Below are positions 42,421-52,705 of a stretch of DNA of 64,000 nt, one piece after another. Where the stretch lies: positions 1 through 64,000 of the forward strand of contig NZ_JVOJ01000036.1 of NCBI RefSeq assembly GCF_001064145.1. The letters run 5' to 3'. The notes beneath the pieces are model-generated. The model saw only the letters and a list, made by a program, of their open reading frames with translations, ran no database searches and was not told the DNA's origin. Both the position numbers and the translations under genes were made by a program. This stretch comes from Sanguibacter keddieii (GTDB lineage: Bacteria > Actinomycetota > Actinomycetes > Actinomycetales > Actinomycetaceae). Within the stretch, counting starts at the first letter, position 1, and every line of letters begins with the position of its first letter.

Positions 42421-44869
42421 AAGGCAGTTCACGACGATGGAACACGCAGCACTGACGGACGCCAACGATCTCACCCTCCTGCAAGCGGCGGCGCTCCTGT
42501 CGGGGTCGAGTGCCTGGGACTCCCGTGCGATCCGGGCGGCAGGCGTTCCCTCCTTCGTGATGAGCGACGGCCCCCACGGCGTGCGCCGCCAACTCGGCGA
42601 CGCGGATCACCTGGGCATCGCCCAGGCCGAGAAGGCGACCTGCTTCCCGACGGCCTCCGCGCTCGCGGCCACCTGGAACCCCGACCTGGCCCGCGAGATG
42701 GGCGAGGCGCTGGGGGTGGAGGCCCGCAGCCTTGGCGTGGACGTTCTGCTCGGTCCCGGCCTGAACATCAAGCGCTCGCCCCTGTGTGGACGCAACTTTG
42801 AGTACTTCTCCGAGGACCCGATCCTTGCCGGGCGAATGGCCGCCGGCCTCGTCGAAGGAATCCAATCCACGGGTACCGCTGCCTGCCCCAAGCACTTCGC
42901 CGTCAACTCTCAGGAACTGCGCCGCATGGCCTCGGATTCCATCGTGGACGAGCGCACGATGCGCGAAATCTACCTGACTGGCTTCGAGATCGTCTGCCGA
43001 GCGGCTAAGCCGCGAGCGATCATGAGCTCCTACAACCTCGTCAACGGCACCTACGCGCACGAAAACAAGCACCTGCTGACCGACATCCTGCGCACCGAGT
43101 GGGGCTTCGACGGCGTGGTCATCTCGGACTGGGGCGGTTCGAACAGCGCCGTCGAGGCCGCGCGCGCCGGCGGCAGCCTCGAAATGCCCGCACCCGGCCT
43201 GGCGGGGGCCCGCCAGATCGTCGCGGCCGTCGAGGCTGGACAATTGGACGCCTCCGACGTCTACGCGCGCGCCCAGGAAGTCCTGAACATCGCGAGCGCG
43301 AGCGCCGTCGAGGCCGCGCCTACGCCCTACGACCTCGAGGAGCACCACGAGCTAGCACAGCGCATTGCCTCCGAGGCGATCACGCTCCTGCGTAACGACG
43401 ACGATCTGTTGCCCCTGAGCGCCGGCACGAGGGTCGCCCTCATCGGCGATCTCGCCGACACGCCGCGCTTCCAGGGATCGGGTTCCTCCCAGGTCAACCC
43501 CACGCGCGTCGAATCGCCGCGTGAGCTGCTCGAAGCCGGGGGAGAGGCCTCCCGCGGCCTCGTCTATGCCGGATACGCGAGCGGGTATAAGCGCCACGGC
43601 GGCACAACCGACGCTCTCATTGCCGAGGCCGTCGCCCTCGCCGAGCGCGCCGACGTGGCGCTTGTGCACGTGGGTCTTGACGAGCTGGAGGAATCCGAAG
43701 GCCTGGACCGCCCGCACATGCGCCTGCCCGAGGGCCAGGATCGGCTTATCGAGGCAGTTGTCGCAGCCAATCCGCGTACCGTCGTCGTCCTAACCGGAGG
43801 TGCCAGCGTCGAGATGCCGTGGGCACCGGCCGTGCCCGCGCTCGTCAACGGTTACCTGACCGGCCAGGGAGGTGCCAGCGCGATGTTGGACGTCCTCACC
43901 GGTGTCGTCAATCCGTCGGGACGCCTGGCCGAAACCTACGCGCTCTCCTACGAGGACCACCCGACCGCCGCCTGGTACCCGGCAACCGGACCGCTCTCGT
44001 ACTACCGCGAAGGCCCCTTTATCGGATACCGCTACTTCGCCACTGCGGGCATCGACGTTGCCTTCCCCTTCGGCTACGGCCTGTCCTACTCGAGCTTCGA
44101 GTACTCCGACCTCGCCGTGAACGAGGAGGGGGCGACCCTCACGCTCACCAACACCTCCACGCGTGACGGTGCCGAGGTCGTCCAGCTCTACGTGAACGCC
44201 CCCGGTGGCGTGTTCGGTCCCGCTCGCGAGCTCAAGGGCTTTACGAAGATCGAGGTCAGGGCCGGAGAGTCGGTGAGCGTGACGATTCCCTTCGACCGTT
44301 ACACGTTCCGTCACTGGGAGACGTCGCGCGCGGCGTGGGAAACAGAGGCAGGAACCTGGACGATCCACGTGGGACGCAACGTCTCCGACACGCCGCTGAG
44401 CGCCACCCTCGAGGTCGAAGGGACCACGCCCTCGCCGATCGACCCGGCCCTGGGCCACTACCTCAGCGCCGACGTCGCGCACGTCACCAACGGCGAGTTC
44501 GCCGTCCTGCTGGGACGGACGATACCGACCGCCCACCCCACGGACGACCTCGTCGCCTCCGACCCGTTGTCCGAGATGACGCGCGCCAAGACCTGGCTCG
44601 CCCGAGTCGCCGGACGGGGGCTTCACGCCCTCAAAGCGAAGGCGGATGCGAAGGGAACCCCGGACCTCAACATCCTTTTCGTCCTCAACATGCCTTTCCG
44701 AGCCATCGCGAAGATGAGCAATGGTGCCGCTAGCCCCGACATGGTGGATGCGATCCTCCTGGCCGTGAACGGTCACCCCCTGCGGGGGATCGCCCGCGCA
44801 GCCCTCGGCTTCCTCTCCAACGCGCGCGCCAACAAGGCCACCCAGCGCGAACTCGACCAGACCCGATGA
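42410..44869 (+). CDS. glycoside hydrolase family 3 beta-glucosidase
   Basis: This 819-residue retaining glycosidase has no signal peptide and is therefore cytosolic. The GH3 N-terminal barrel contains SDGPHGVR, KHFAVNSQELRR and the nucleophile in VISDWGG (Asp240). The GH3 C-terminal domain follows (about 310-560), then an Fn3-like domain (VVQLYVNAPGG to FDRYTFRHWE) and a C-terminal extension of about 150 residues. The start is uncertain: ATG 42410 or 42437, neither with a strong ribosome site. The two genes downstream follow closely on the same strand. Confidence 0.93.
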   Translation: MEHERQFTTMEHAALTDANDLTLLQAAALLSGSSAWDSRAIRAAGVPSFVMSDGPHGVRRQLGDADHLGIAQAEKATCFPTASALAATWNPDLAREMGEALGVEARSLGVDVLLGPGLNIKRSPLCGRNFEYFSEDPILAGRMAAGLVEGIQSTGTAACPKHFAVNSQELRRMASDSIVDERTMREIYLTGFEIVCRAAKPRAIMSSYNLVNGTYAHENKHLLTDILRTEWGFDGVVISDWGGSNSAVEAARAGGSLEMPAPGLAGARQIVAAVEAGQLDASDVYARAQEVLNIASASAVEAAPTPYDLEEHHELAQRIASEAITLLRNDDDLLPLSAGTRVALIGDLADTPRFQGSGSSQVNPTRVESPRELLEAGGEASRGLVYAGYASGYKRHGGTTDALIAEAVALAERADVALVHVGLDELEESEGLDRPHMRLPEGQDRLIEAVVAANPRTVVVLTGGASVEMPWAPAVPALVNGYLTGQGGASAMLDVLTGVVNPSGRLAETYALSYEDHPTAAWYPATGPLSYYREGPFIGYRYFATAGIDVAFPFGYGLSYSSFEYSDLAVNEEGATLTLTNTSTRDGAEVVQLYVNAPGGVFGPARELKGFTKIEVRAGESVSVTIPFDRYTFRHWETSRAAWETEAGTWTIHVGRNVSDTPLSATLEVEGTTPSPIDPALGHYLSADVAHVTNGEFAVLLGRTIPTAHPTDDLVASDPLSEMTRAKTWLARVAGRGLHALKAKADAKGTPDLNILFVLNMPFRAIAKMSNGAASPDMVDAILLAVNGHPLRGIARAALGFLSNARANKATQRELDQTR

Positions 44870-44913
44870 CGCGGCCTCGGCCTCGTTTCACACACTGACC
44901 TAAAGGACAACTC

Positions 44914-45300
44914 ATGCAGGCTCTCAAGCGCTGGTGGACCGCCTTCGAAGACAAGCACACCACGGCCGCCCAGTTCATCGTCTTCTTCATCCTCTCCAAC
45001 GGCATTACGGTGCTGCAGCTGGTCCTCATGCCGGCATTTAAGGCGGCATTCGCGCACACAAGCCTCGTCGACACGGCATTCCAGTTCCTGCCCGTCGGCG
45101 TCTCCAACGGCCACACGGTCTTCCTCTTCGATTACCCGGCGGGCTCCATGCCGATGGGAGGAGGCGGCGAGACTGTCGCCGATGTCGTCACGATGATCAT
45201 CAACGCGGCCATCTCCTTCTGGGTGTTCTTCCCCATCTTTAAGGTGATTTTCAAGCAGGAAGCAACGCCGGAGGACGCGCAGGCCAGCGCGGCACAGTAA
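44914..45300 (+). CDS. small GtrA-like membrane protein
   Basis: The 128-residue protein has one hydrophobic stretch at about 18-45 and another at about 88-110, ending NAAISFWVFFPIFKVIF, which resembles the last helix of GtrA-family lipid-linked sugar flippases. The middle is polar and glycine-rich (GSMPMGGGGE), so it seems to have two rather than four helices. It sits just upstream of a GT2 glycosyltransferase, the normal partner of GtrA. I am moderately sure of the family. Confidence 0.6.
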   Translation: MQALKRWWTAFEDKHTTAAQFIVFFILSNGITVLQLVLMPAFKAAFAHTSLVDTAFQFLPVGVSNGHTVFLFDYPAGSMPMGGGGETVADVVTMIINAAISFWVFFPIFKVIFKQEATPEDAQASAAQ

Positions 45301-45331
45301 ACTACGGGGAGACTTCACGAGAGGAGACTCC

Positions 45332-46342
45332 ATGAGCGCGCCGCTGCTAACGGTGATCGTGCCCGCCTACAATTCCGAAGACTACCTTGATCGGGCGCTG
45401 ACGACGCTCGTCGGATACGGCGACGAACTCGAAGCGATCATCGTCAACGACGGTTCGAAGGATCGCACCGCCCAGATTGCCGACGAGTGGGCCGCCCGGT
45501 ATCCCTCCGTGAGGGTTATCCACCAGGAAAACAAGGGCCATGGCGGCGCCGTGAACGCCGGGCTCGCCGCCGCCACCGGTACGCACGTGCGCGTCGTTGA
45601 TTCCGATGACTGGCTGGACCGACGCGCAACGAACGCCGTTCTCGACGTCCTGCGCGAGGAACGCGAGGCCGGGCGCGACCTGGACCTGCTCGTCACCAAC
45701 TACGTCTACGACAAGCAGGGAAAGTCGGTCAAGGCCGTCATCCGCTACCGCAACGTTCTGCCTCGCGGACGTACCTTCGGCTGGGCCGACCTGCGCCGAT
45801 GCCGCTACGACCAGTACCTGATGATGCACGCTCTGACGATGCGCACCGAGGTCGTGCGCGCGTCCGGCCTGGTCATGCCCGAGCACACGTTCTACGTGGA
45901 CTATCTCTACTCGTTCGTGCCGCTGCCCTACATTTCGACGATCCGCTACCTGGACGTGGACCTGTACCACTACTTCATCGGCCGCGACGACCAGTCCGTC
46001 AATGAGAAGGTCATGATCACGCGCTTGGATCAGCTCGCCAGGGTGAACGAGGCGATGACCCGTGCGCTGCCCCCGCGCGCCGAGGTCGAGGACAAGCTGT
46101 GGCGCTACATGGTCCACTACCTGCGCATCAACGCCGTCGCCTGCTCCGTCATGGCTCAGCTCTCGGGCACCCCCGAGCACCTGGCCCTCAAGGAACAGAT
46201 CTGGGAGACCATGGATCAGATCAACCCCGAGGCCACGGACCGCCTGCGCCAGGACCTGCTCGCCGGCCTCGTGCGCCACGCGTCGCCGACGGTTGTTCGC
46301 GGCGGCTACAAGGTCGCGGCGGCGGTCCTCGGCTTCAACTAA
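45332..46342 (+). CDS. family 2 glycosyltransferase
   Basis: The 336-residue protein has a GT-A fold: LTVIVPAYNSEDYLDRAL, AIIVNDGSKDRT (nucleotide-sugar Asp), NKGHGGAVNAGL and VDSDDWLD (DxD-type metal site). There is no clear membrane anchor. With the GtrA-like gene upstream and UDP-galactopyranose mutase 2.5 kb away, it probably helps to build an envelope glycan. Donor and acceptor are unknown. The ATG follows GAGAGGAGA. Confidence 0.92.
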   Translation: MSAPLLTVIVPAYNSEDYLDRALTTLVGYGDELEAIIVNDGSKDRTAQIADEWAARYPSVRVIHQENKGHGGAVNAGLAAATGTHVRVVDSDDWLDRRATNAVLDVLREEREAGRDLDLLVTNYVYDKQGKSVKAVIRYRNVLPRGRTFGWADLRRCRYDQYLMMHALTMRTEVVRASGLVMPEHTFYVDYLYSFVPLPYISTIRYLDVDLYHYFIGRDDQSVNEKVMITRLDQLARVNEAMTRALPPRAEVEDKLWRYMVHYLRINAVACSVMAQLSGTPEHLALKEQIWETMDQINPEATDRLRQDLLAGLVRHASPTVVRGGYKVAAAVLGFN

Positions 46343-46351
46343 GGGACGCCG

Positions 46352-46873
46352 TCAGTGCGCCGTCAGCGCCAACTCCGTCCAATGGACGGTCAGGCGCTTG
46401 CCGATGAGCGGGTATTCCACGTCCTCCTCGCGCTTGTGCCATGCAAAGCCGAGTTTTTCTGAGACTCTTCGCGAGGCGTCATTTCCGTCGAAGTATTTCA
46501 AGATGATCGTCTCGACGCCCAGCTCACGCGCGCGCTCGATGATGGCGTGCCCCGCCTCCGTCGCATAACCGTTGCCCCAGTAGGGGGCGCCGATCCAGTA
46601 CCCGATGTCGGCGACGCTTGCCTCGGGAGAGTCTGTGTCAATGCGCAGCGCGATCGAGCCTACGAGTTCACCGGTCGATCCGAGCGTCACCGCGTAGCTG
46701 TCGGGTGCCGCCAGGAAGGTCGACAGCGCCTCGTGTGCATCGTCGATGCGCTCGTAGGGCTTCCATCCGCACAGCATCCCGATGCGGGGATCGCGGGCCA
46801 GCTCAAAGAGCGCGGGAGCGTCAGCGTCGCTCCAGGGACGTAGGCGCAGGCGGGGGGTGGCGATGATTGTCAT
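46352..46873 (-). CDS. RimJ/RimL-type GNAT acetyltransferase
   Basis: The 173-residue protein starts TPRLRLRPWSDADAPALFELA and has DIGYWIGAPYWGNGYATEAG and NDASRRVSEKLGF, the standard RimJ/RimL layout. The substrate may be a protein N-terminus or a small amine. Its ATG overlaps the stop of the histidine kinase gene (ATGA), so it belongs to that two-component operon. The stop faces the convergent GT2 gene nine bases away. Confidence 0.92.
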   Translation of the reverse strand: MTIIATPRLRLRPWSDADAPALFELARDPRIGMLCGWKPYERIDDAHEALSTFLAAPDSYAVTLGSTGELVGSIALRIDTDSPEASVADIGYWIGAPYWGNGYATEAGHAIIERARELGVETIILKYFDGNDASRRVSEKLGFAWHKREEDVEYPLIGKRLTVHWTELALTAH

Positions 46874-47964
46874 GAGTCCTCCTGGGCGTTCGTGGACGGG
46901 AGAAGAACCGTCAGCGTGAACCAGTGGTCTGCCACATCCGTGACAGCCTGGCCGCCGTACTTGCGGGCCGTCCACTGGATGGATTTGACACCCCAGCCGT
47001 GTCGAACGGTGTCGGGTTTGATCGTCGTGAGGATGACATCGAGGATCGCATTGCCGCTGTGGTACTGCTGACCGATCTGCTCGATCGAAGACTCGAGCTC
47101 GGCAAACGATGCGGCGGCGCGTCCCGGGTCCAGCTCCGCGCGAATCGCCTCCACCTGGTGCTTGAGGTCGTGATGAGCTCGCGCCACCTGCTCCATGTCC
47201 TCCTTGGCGGCCAGGTACTGGTGCTGCTGGGCATCCAGAGAAGCCTGGATGGACGCAAGTTCGCGCTCGGTGGCGCTTTGCTGGATGCGCTTGAACTGCG
47301 CGAAGAGGATTGCGTAGCCCGCCAGATCCACGAGGGTGCGGATATAGAAGACCTCCCACCCCGCGCGCCCGGAAAACGGGGTGGCCGTCGAGACGAAGCT
47401 GAGGTTGGATAGAGCAAAGATCGCGATGCCGATCAACACACCAGAGGCGAGGTCTGAGACTCGCAGAATGGGCAGCGCCCCCTGGCGGCAGACGCGCCGT
47501 TCAAAGAAGTAGACGACGGCCAAGCACGTCGCCGCAATCGCGGAAAAACCGCCGAACGACAACGGGTGCCAGTAGGGCTTGTCGGCGTGAGAGTAGACGA
47601 CGACCTGCCACGCGAGGGAGGCTGCGAGCTCAGCCACGATGAAGGCTCGCGCGCTCATGTGTGTCACCCAGCGCCAGTCCAGCGCGGTTCCCACGCGGAT
47701 CACGCACCACACGAGGGCGTACGCCGTCATCATGCCAGGAACCCACAGGGGCAGGGGAGCTCGGCCGAGCAGTTCCTGGGCACCGGCGAGCACTACGAGG
47801 CCACCGACGGCCGCAGCGGCGAGCCGCCAGCGGGGGATAGCGGCGTTTGGGTTCAGGGCATTGGAGGACGCCGAGCGCGCGACGACAAACACGTAGACGA
47901 GTGCCGCGCCCCATTCGGCCAGGGCGGTGAACAGGCGCGGGATGTCCGGCAGGGAGTCGAACAC
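46870..47964 (-). CDS. GHKL-type (AgrC/ComD-like) histidine kinase lacking its ATP-binding core
   Basis: This 364-residue membrane sensor has about six N-terminal helices (1-225), a coiled coil (225-262), the H box ARAHHDLKHQ (His264/265) and SGNAILDVILTT. There the sequence jumps to KPDTVRHGWGVKSIQWTARKYGG, the glycine (G2) box and final strand. The 70-80 residues that normally lie between, including the N box (LFGNALDNAIE type), are absent, so ATP binding is probably lost. The frame is intact across the junction near 47025. The cognate LytTR regulator lies directly upstream in the operon. Confidence 0.88.
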   Translation of the reverse strand: MFDSLPDIPRLFTALAEWGAALVYVFVVARSASSNALNPNAAIPRWRLAAAAVGGLVVLAGAQELLGRAPLPLWVPGMMTAYALVWCVIRVGTALDWRWVTHMSARAFIVAELAASLAWQVVVYSHADKPYWHPLSFGGFSAIAATCLAVVYFFERRVCRQGALPILRVSDLASGVLIGIAIFALSNLSFVSTATPFSGRAGWEVFYIRTLVDLAGYAILFAQFKRIQQSATERELASIQASLDAQQHQYLAAKEDMEQVARAHHDLKHQVEAIRAELDPGRAAASFAELESSIEQIGQQYHSGNAILDVILTTIKPDTVRHGWGVKSIQWTARKYGGQAVTDVADHWFTLTVLLPSTNAQEDS

Positions 47965-47965
47965 G

Positions 47966-48676
47966 TCAGTGGATTCCGCCCGCGAAGCTCGCCAGAGCCG
48001 TCATGAACGCCTTCTTACGAGGCCGGGAGATGCGCAAGCTGTCCCCACCCGTCATGAGGCACTCCTGGTCGGCGACGCCGCGCACGTGCGCGAGGTTCAC
48101 GAGGTAGCACGAATTTGAACGGAAAAAGTCGTGACCGGCGAGCTGTTCCTCCATGGCCTTCAGTGAAGAAGTGATCGAGTAGGTGTCGGAGACCGTGTGC
48201 ACGTCCAGGCGGTGCTTAATCGACTCGACGTAGACGATGTCCGCGACGTCGATGCGGTGGGTCGACGTGCCCGACTGCAGGAGGACCGAGGCGCCGCGCC
48301 GCTTAGCGACGGTCTCGAGACACCGCGAGAGTTCCTGCGAGAACGCGAACCAGGGCAGCGGCTTCATGAGGTAGGAGAGCGCCCCCACCTGGTAGCCGTG
48401 GATCGCGAACTGAGCGGCGGACGTGATGAAGACGAGGACGACCTCCTGATCGACCTCGCGGATCGCGCGCGCTGCGGTCATGCCATCCACGTGCGTCATC
48501 TGGATGTCCATGAGGATGATGTCGTACACCGGCTTGTAGTCGACGATAATGGCTCCGCCGTCCTCGAAATAGGTGACCTCGAATGGCACGTTGTTTTCTT
48601 CGCTGTAGCGCGCGATGTAGTCGGCGAGGAGCTGGCGTGAGACGGCCTCGTCCTCGACGACGGCGATGCGCACCAT
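47966..48676 (-). CDS. LytTR-family response regulator
   Basis: The 236-residue protein has an N-terminal receiver with acidic pair EDE near residue 9, phosphoacceptor Asp57 in DIILMDIQM, Thr/Ser in FITSAAQ and Lys in LMKPL, all present. A C-terminal LytTR DNA-binding domain follows (about 130-230: IVYVESIKHRLDVHT, FFRSNSCYLVNL). This is the AgrA/ComE type that usually answers to a GHKL kinase. One base separates it from the kinase gene. No obvious peptide-pheromone gene is beside it. Confidence 0.95.
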   Translation of the reverse strand: MVRIAVVEDEAVSRQLLADYIARYSEENNVPFEVTYFEDGGAIIVDYKPVYDIILMDIQMTHVDGMTAARAIREVDQEVVLVFITSAAQFAIHGYQVGALSYLMKPLPWFAFSQELSRCLETVAKRRGASVLLQSGTSTHRIDVADIVYVESIKHRLDVHTVSDTYSITSSLKAMEEQLAGHDFFRSNSCYLVNLAHVRGVADQECLMTGGDSLRISRPRKKAFMTALASFAGGIH

Positions 48677-48695
48677 GACCCGAACCTCCCTCGCG

Positions 48696-48707
48696 TATCA
48701 GCTGATA
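48696..48707 (-). promoter_or_regulatory. 12-bp perfect palindrome before the LytTR regulator gene
   Basis: TATCAGCTGATA is a perfect palindrome ending 20 nt upstream of the response regulator ATG. It could be an operator or an extended -10 region. LytTR proteins usually bind direct repeats, so self-binding here is uncertain. Confidence 0.35.
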
Positions 48708-48825
48708 GGAACAAGAATAAGTGACTACCAGCGTGCCGTTGCCACGAGTCCACGCTCTGGCCTCGTCGATCACATGCAGGCGCGCCCGCAGGTGGGGGCC
48801 GCTACCATTGTCCTGACTACCGTGA

Positions 48826-49980
<1,155 letters not shown>

Positions 49981-49995
49981 CGGATCTCCTTTCCA

Positions 49996-50934
49996 ATGGT
50001 ATCGATCGTCTGGTCGGTCCTGTCGATCGCGCTCATCATTGGCGTCGGTTGGGCGGCTCGGCGAGGGGGCGCACTCGGCCCCGAGGCAGCGGGTTCCCTC
50101 GCGTCGGCGACATATTGGGTGGCGAGCCCGGCGATGCTTTTCCACGCCATCGTCGCGACGGGGACGTCTGGCGTCTTCGGTGCTCCGCTCGCCGTGGCCG
50201 CCGCGTCGGGTGTGGGAACAGCGCTCCTCTTCGTGGCCGTCGCCCGACTGTTCCTGCGCCTGACGCGCGGGGAGACCGCCTTGGGTGCCATGGCCTCGTC
50301 CCTCAATAACGGCGCGTATATCGGCATTCCGATCGCCGTCTACGTTCTGAACGATGCCTCCGCTGTTGTGCCCATCCTGGTGTTTCAGCTGGGATTCTTC
50401 ACCCCGATGTTTTTCGTCCTGGCTGATCTGGTTGGGTCGGGGCAGCGCCCGTCGGTGGTCGGCATCGCTCGGGTCGTTGCACGCAATCCCATGGTTATCG
50501 CAGCGGTGTGTGGCTTCATGTTCTCTGCGGCGGGGTGGCCGATGCCGACGCTCCTCGACGTGTCGACGTCCATGCTGGGGGCTGCCGCGCCGCCGATGAT
50601 CCTCTTGTCTTTCGGTGCCTCCCTCGTGGATCGCCGGTCGGCCTGTGGCGATTCGGGTGCTGCGGCGACCGCCTGCGCCATCGTCGGCAAGCTTGCCCTT
50701 CAACCCGCGATCGCGTGCGGCGTCGGAATCCTGCTCGGTCTCACCGGCCCTGCCCTTATGTCCGTCACCATCATGGCGGCTCTGCCCTCCGCACAAAACG
50801 CCTACATCGCGGCTACTCGTGCGAAGGCGGGGGAGCGGATCGCACAGGGGACGGTCCTCGTGACGACCTTCGCATCGCTGCCCGTTGTCGTTGGGATTGC
50901 AGCGTTATTCCACGCCTTCGGGATGGTTTCCTGA
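49996..50934 (+). CDS. AEC-family transporter (auxin efflux carrier-like)
   Basis: This 312-residue membrane protein has about ten hydrophobic segments with the AEC pattern: VASPAMLFHAI in the first half, SSLNNGAYIGIPIAVYVL, and a repeat around AAPPMILLSFGASL with QNAYIAATR at the C-terminal half. Bacterial AEC proteins export or import small organic acids such as malate. The substrate is unknown. It starts 15 nt after glf without a strong ribosome site. Confidence 0.85.
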   Translation: MVSIVWSVLSIALIIGVGWAARRGGALGPEAAGSLASATYWVASPAMLFHAIVATGTSGVFGAPLAVAAASGVGTALLFVAVARLFLRLTRGETALGAMASSLNNGAYIGIPIAVYVLNDASAVVPILVFQLGFFTPMFFVLADLVGSGQRPSVVGIARVVARNPMVIAAVCGFMFSAAGWPMPTLLDVSTSMLGAAAPPMILLSFGASLVDRRSACGDSGAAATACAIVGKLALQPAIACGVGILLGLTGPALMSVTIMAALPSAQNAYIAATRAKAGERIAQGTVLVTTFASLPVVVGIAALFHAFGMVS

Positions 50935-51032
50935 CGCTCGCGGGTGCCCTCGGAGAGCGTCGTTCGCGCGTCTGCGAACGTTCACGTCGGCAAAGACCAC
51001 GTCAAAAAGAGGCCAAAAACACGTTCTGTATC

Positions 51033-51070
51033 GTGGACTGTGGCTGACATCGTCGTGTAACGGCCATAGT
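51033..51070 (+). promoter_or_regulatory. possible metP promoter with a GTGGAC motif
   Basis: GTGGAC (51033-51038) lies upstream of GGCTGA (51042) and CATAGT (51065-51070), 48 nt before metP. GTGGAC also marks the metF-metE and winged-helix promoters, but the CTGTCACA half is absent and the distance to the -10 is 26 rather than 29 nt, so a link is weak. Confidence 0.3.
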
Positions 51071-51118
51071 CTGACTGAGCATTATCCCCAATACAAACGA
51101 ATGCAAGGACTTCACTTC

Positions 51119-52705
51119 ATGTCATCCTCCGCATCCAAATCAGCGCCCCGCGCGCGTGACTCGTGGAGCGGCCAGACTGGCTTCCTCCTGGCGGCCATCG
51201 GCTCGGCCATCGGCCTGGGCAACATCTGGCGTTTCCCCGGAGTCTCCTACTCCAACGGCGGCGGTGCCTTCCTGGTTCCGTACCTGGTCGCGCTGATCTT
51301 CGTCGGTATCCCCATGCTCTGGCTCGACTACGCGGTCGGACACAAGTTCCGCGGCTCCCCGCCGTGGGCGCTCCGTAAGATCATCGGCGGAGGCGAGTTC
51401 ATCGGTTGGTTCCAGACCTTCGTCTGCTTCGTCATCATGGTCTACTACGGTGCGGTCCTCGCGTGGGGCGTGCAGTACACCATCTACTCTGTGAACGCGG
51501 CGTGGGGCGATGACCCGACGACCTTCTTCACCGACACGTTCCTGCAGGTCGTCCCCGGTGACACCTTCTCGTGGGCGCCCGCCTGGTCGGTGATGATTCC
51601 CCTCGCGCTCGTGTGGATCCTCGTCCTCTTCGTCATCGGTCGCGGCCTGTCCAAGGGCGTCGAGGCTGCGAACAAGATCTTCCTGCCGCTCCTCGTTATC
51701 CTGTTCCTCGCGCTCGTCGTTCGCGCCCTGTTCCTGCCCGGCGCCGTCGAAGGCCTTAATGCTTTCTTCACGCCGAACTGGGGGGCGCTCGCCGATCCCA
51801 AGGTGTGGTTGGCTGCCTTCGCGCAGATCTTCTACTCGCTGTCCGTGGGCTTCGGTATCATGCTGACCTACGCCTCCTACCTCCAGCGCAAGTCGAACCT
51901 GACCGGCACGGCGCTTGTTGCCGGCTTCGCAAACTCGTCCTTCGAGATCCTCGCGGGCATCGGCGTCTTCAGCGCCGTTGGCTTCATGGCCCACCAGGGC
52001 GGCGTGAGCGTCTCCGAGGTCCAAGGCCTGACCGGCCCGATCCTCTCCTTCGTGACCTTCCCGAAGATCATTTCGATGATGCCCGGCGGCCCTATTTTCG
52101 GCGTCCTCTTCTTCTCGTCGCTGGTTCTCGCCGGCGTCACCTCGCTGCTGTCCCTGCTCCAGGTCGTCTCCGGCGGACTCCAGGATAAGTTCGGCTGGTC
52201 GCCCGCCCGCTCGGCTCTCGTCCTCGGCGTCCCAGCAACCGTCATCTCGCTGGTGCTCTTCGGAACCCGCTCGGGCCTAAACAACCTCGACATCGTCGAC
52301 AACTTCATCAACTCGGTCGGCGTCGTGTCCTCGGCGATCATGTTCGCGGTGCTGTGCGCGGTCGCCGGCCCCCGCCTCGGCGTCCTGCGCGCCCACCTCA
52401 ACTCGGTGTCCAGCGTGAAGGTTCCCAGGCTCTGGGAGCCCCTCGTCGGAATCGTCATCCCGGTCGTTCTCTTCGTCATGATGGCAATGTCCATCGTCGA
52501 CCTGCTGACGAAGGGTTACGGCAAGTACCCGACGAGCTACGTGCTGATCTTTGGCTGGGGTTCCGTGGCGGTCGCGGTGATTGCGTCTCTGATTTTCACT
52601 TTCATTCCGTGGAAACACCGCCCCGTGGACACTCAGGCGACAGTCGCTCAGATTCTCGCTGACGACCCCGATGACACCGCTTCGACCGAAGGAGGCGCCA
52701 AGTGA
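51119..52705 (+). CDS. metP: sodium-dependent methionine/alanine transporter, NSS family
   Basis: The 528-residue neurotransmitter:sodium symporter family protein has about 12 helices, beginning SWSGQTGFLLAAIGSAIGLGNIWRFPGVSYSNGGGAFL, where the unwound first helix (GSAIGLGNIWRFP) binds sodium and substrate. With the MetS-type small subunit overlapping its end it matches the MetPS system of Corynebacterium, a sodium-coupled Met/Ala importer. ATG 51119 was chosen for AAGGA nine bases upstream; another in-frame ATG lies six codons earlier. Confidence 0.9.
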   Translation: MSSSASKSAPRARDSWSGQTGFLLAAIGSAIGLGNIWRFPGVSYSNGGGAFLVPYLVALIFVGIPMLWLDYAVGHKFRGSPPWALRKIIGGGEFIGWFQTFVCFVIMVYYGAVLAWGVQYTIYSVNAAWGDDPTTFFTDTFLQVVPGDTFSWAPAWSVMIPLALVWILVLFVIGRGLSKGVEAANKIFLPLLVILFLALVVRALFLPGAVEGLNAFFTPNWGALADPKVWLAAFAQIFYSLSVGFGIMLTYASYLQRKSNLTGTALVAGFANSSFEILAGIGVFSAVGFMAHQGGVSVSEVQGLTGPILSFVTFPKIISMMPGGPIFGVLFFSSLVLAGVTSLLSLLQVVSGGLQDKFGWSPARSALVLGVPATVISLVLFGTRSGLNNLDIVDNFINSVGVVSSAIMFAVLCAVAGPRLGVLRAHLNSVSSVKVPRLWEPLVGIVIPVVLFVMMAMSIVDLLTKGYGKYPTSYVLIFGWGSVAVAVIASLIFTFIPWKHRPVDTQATVAQILADDPDDTASTEGGAK

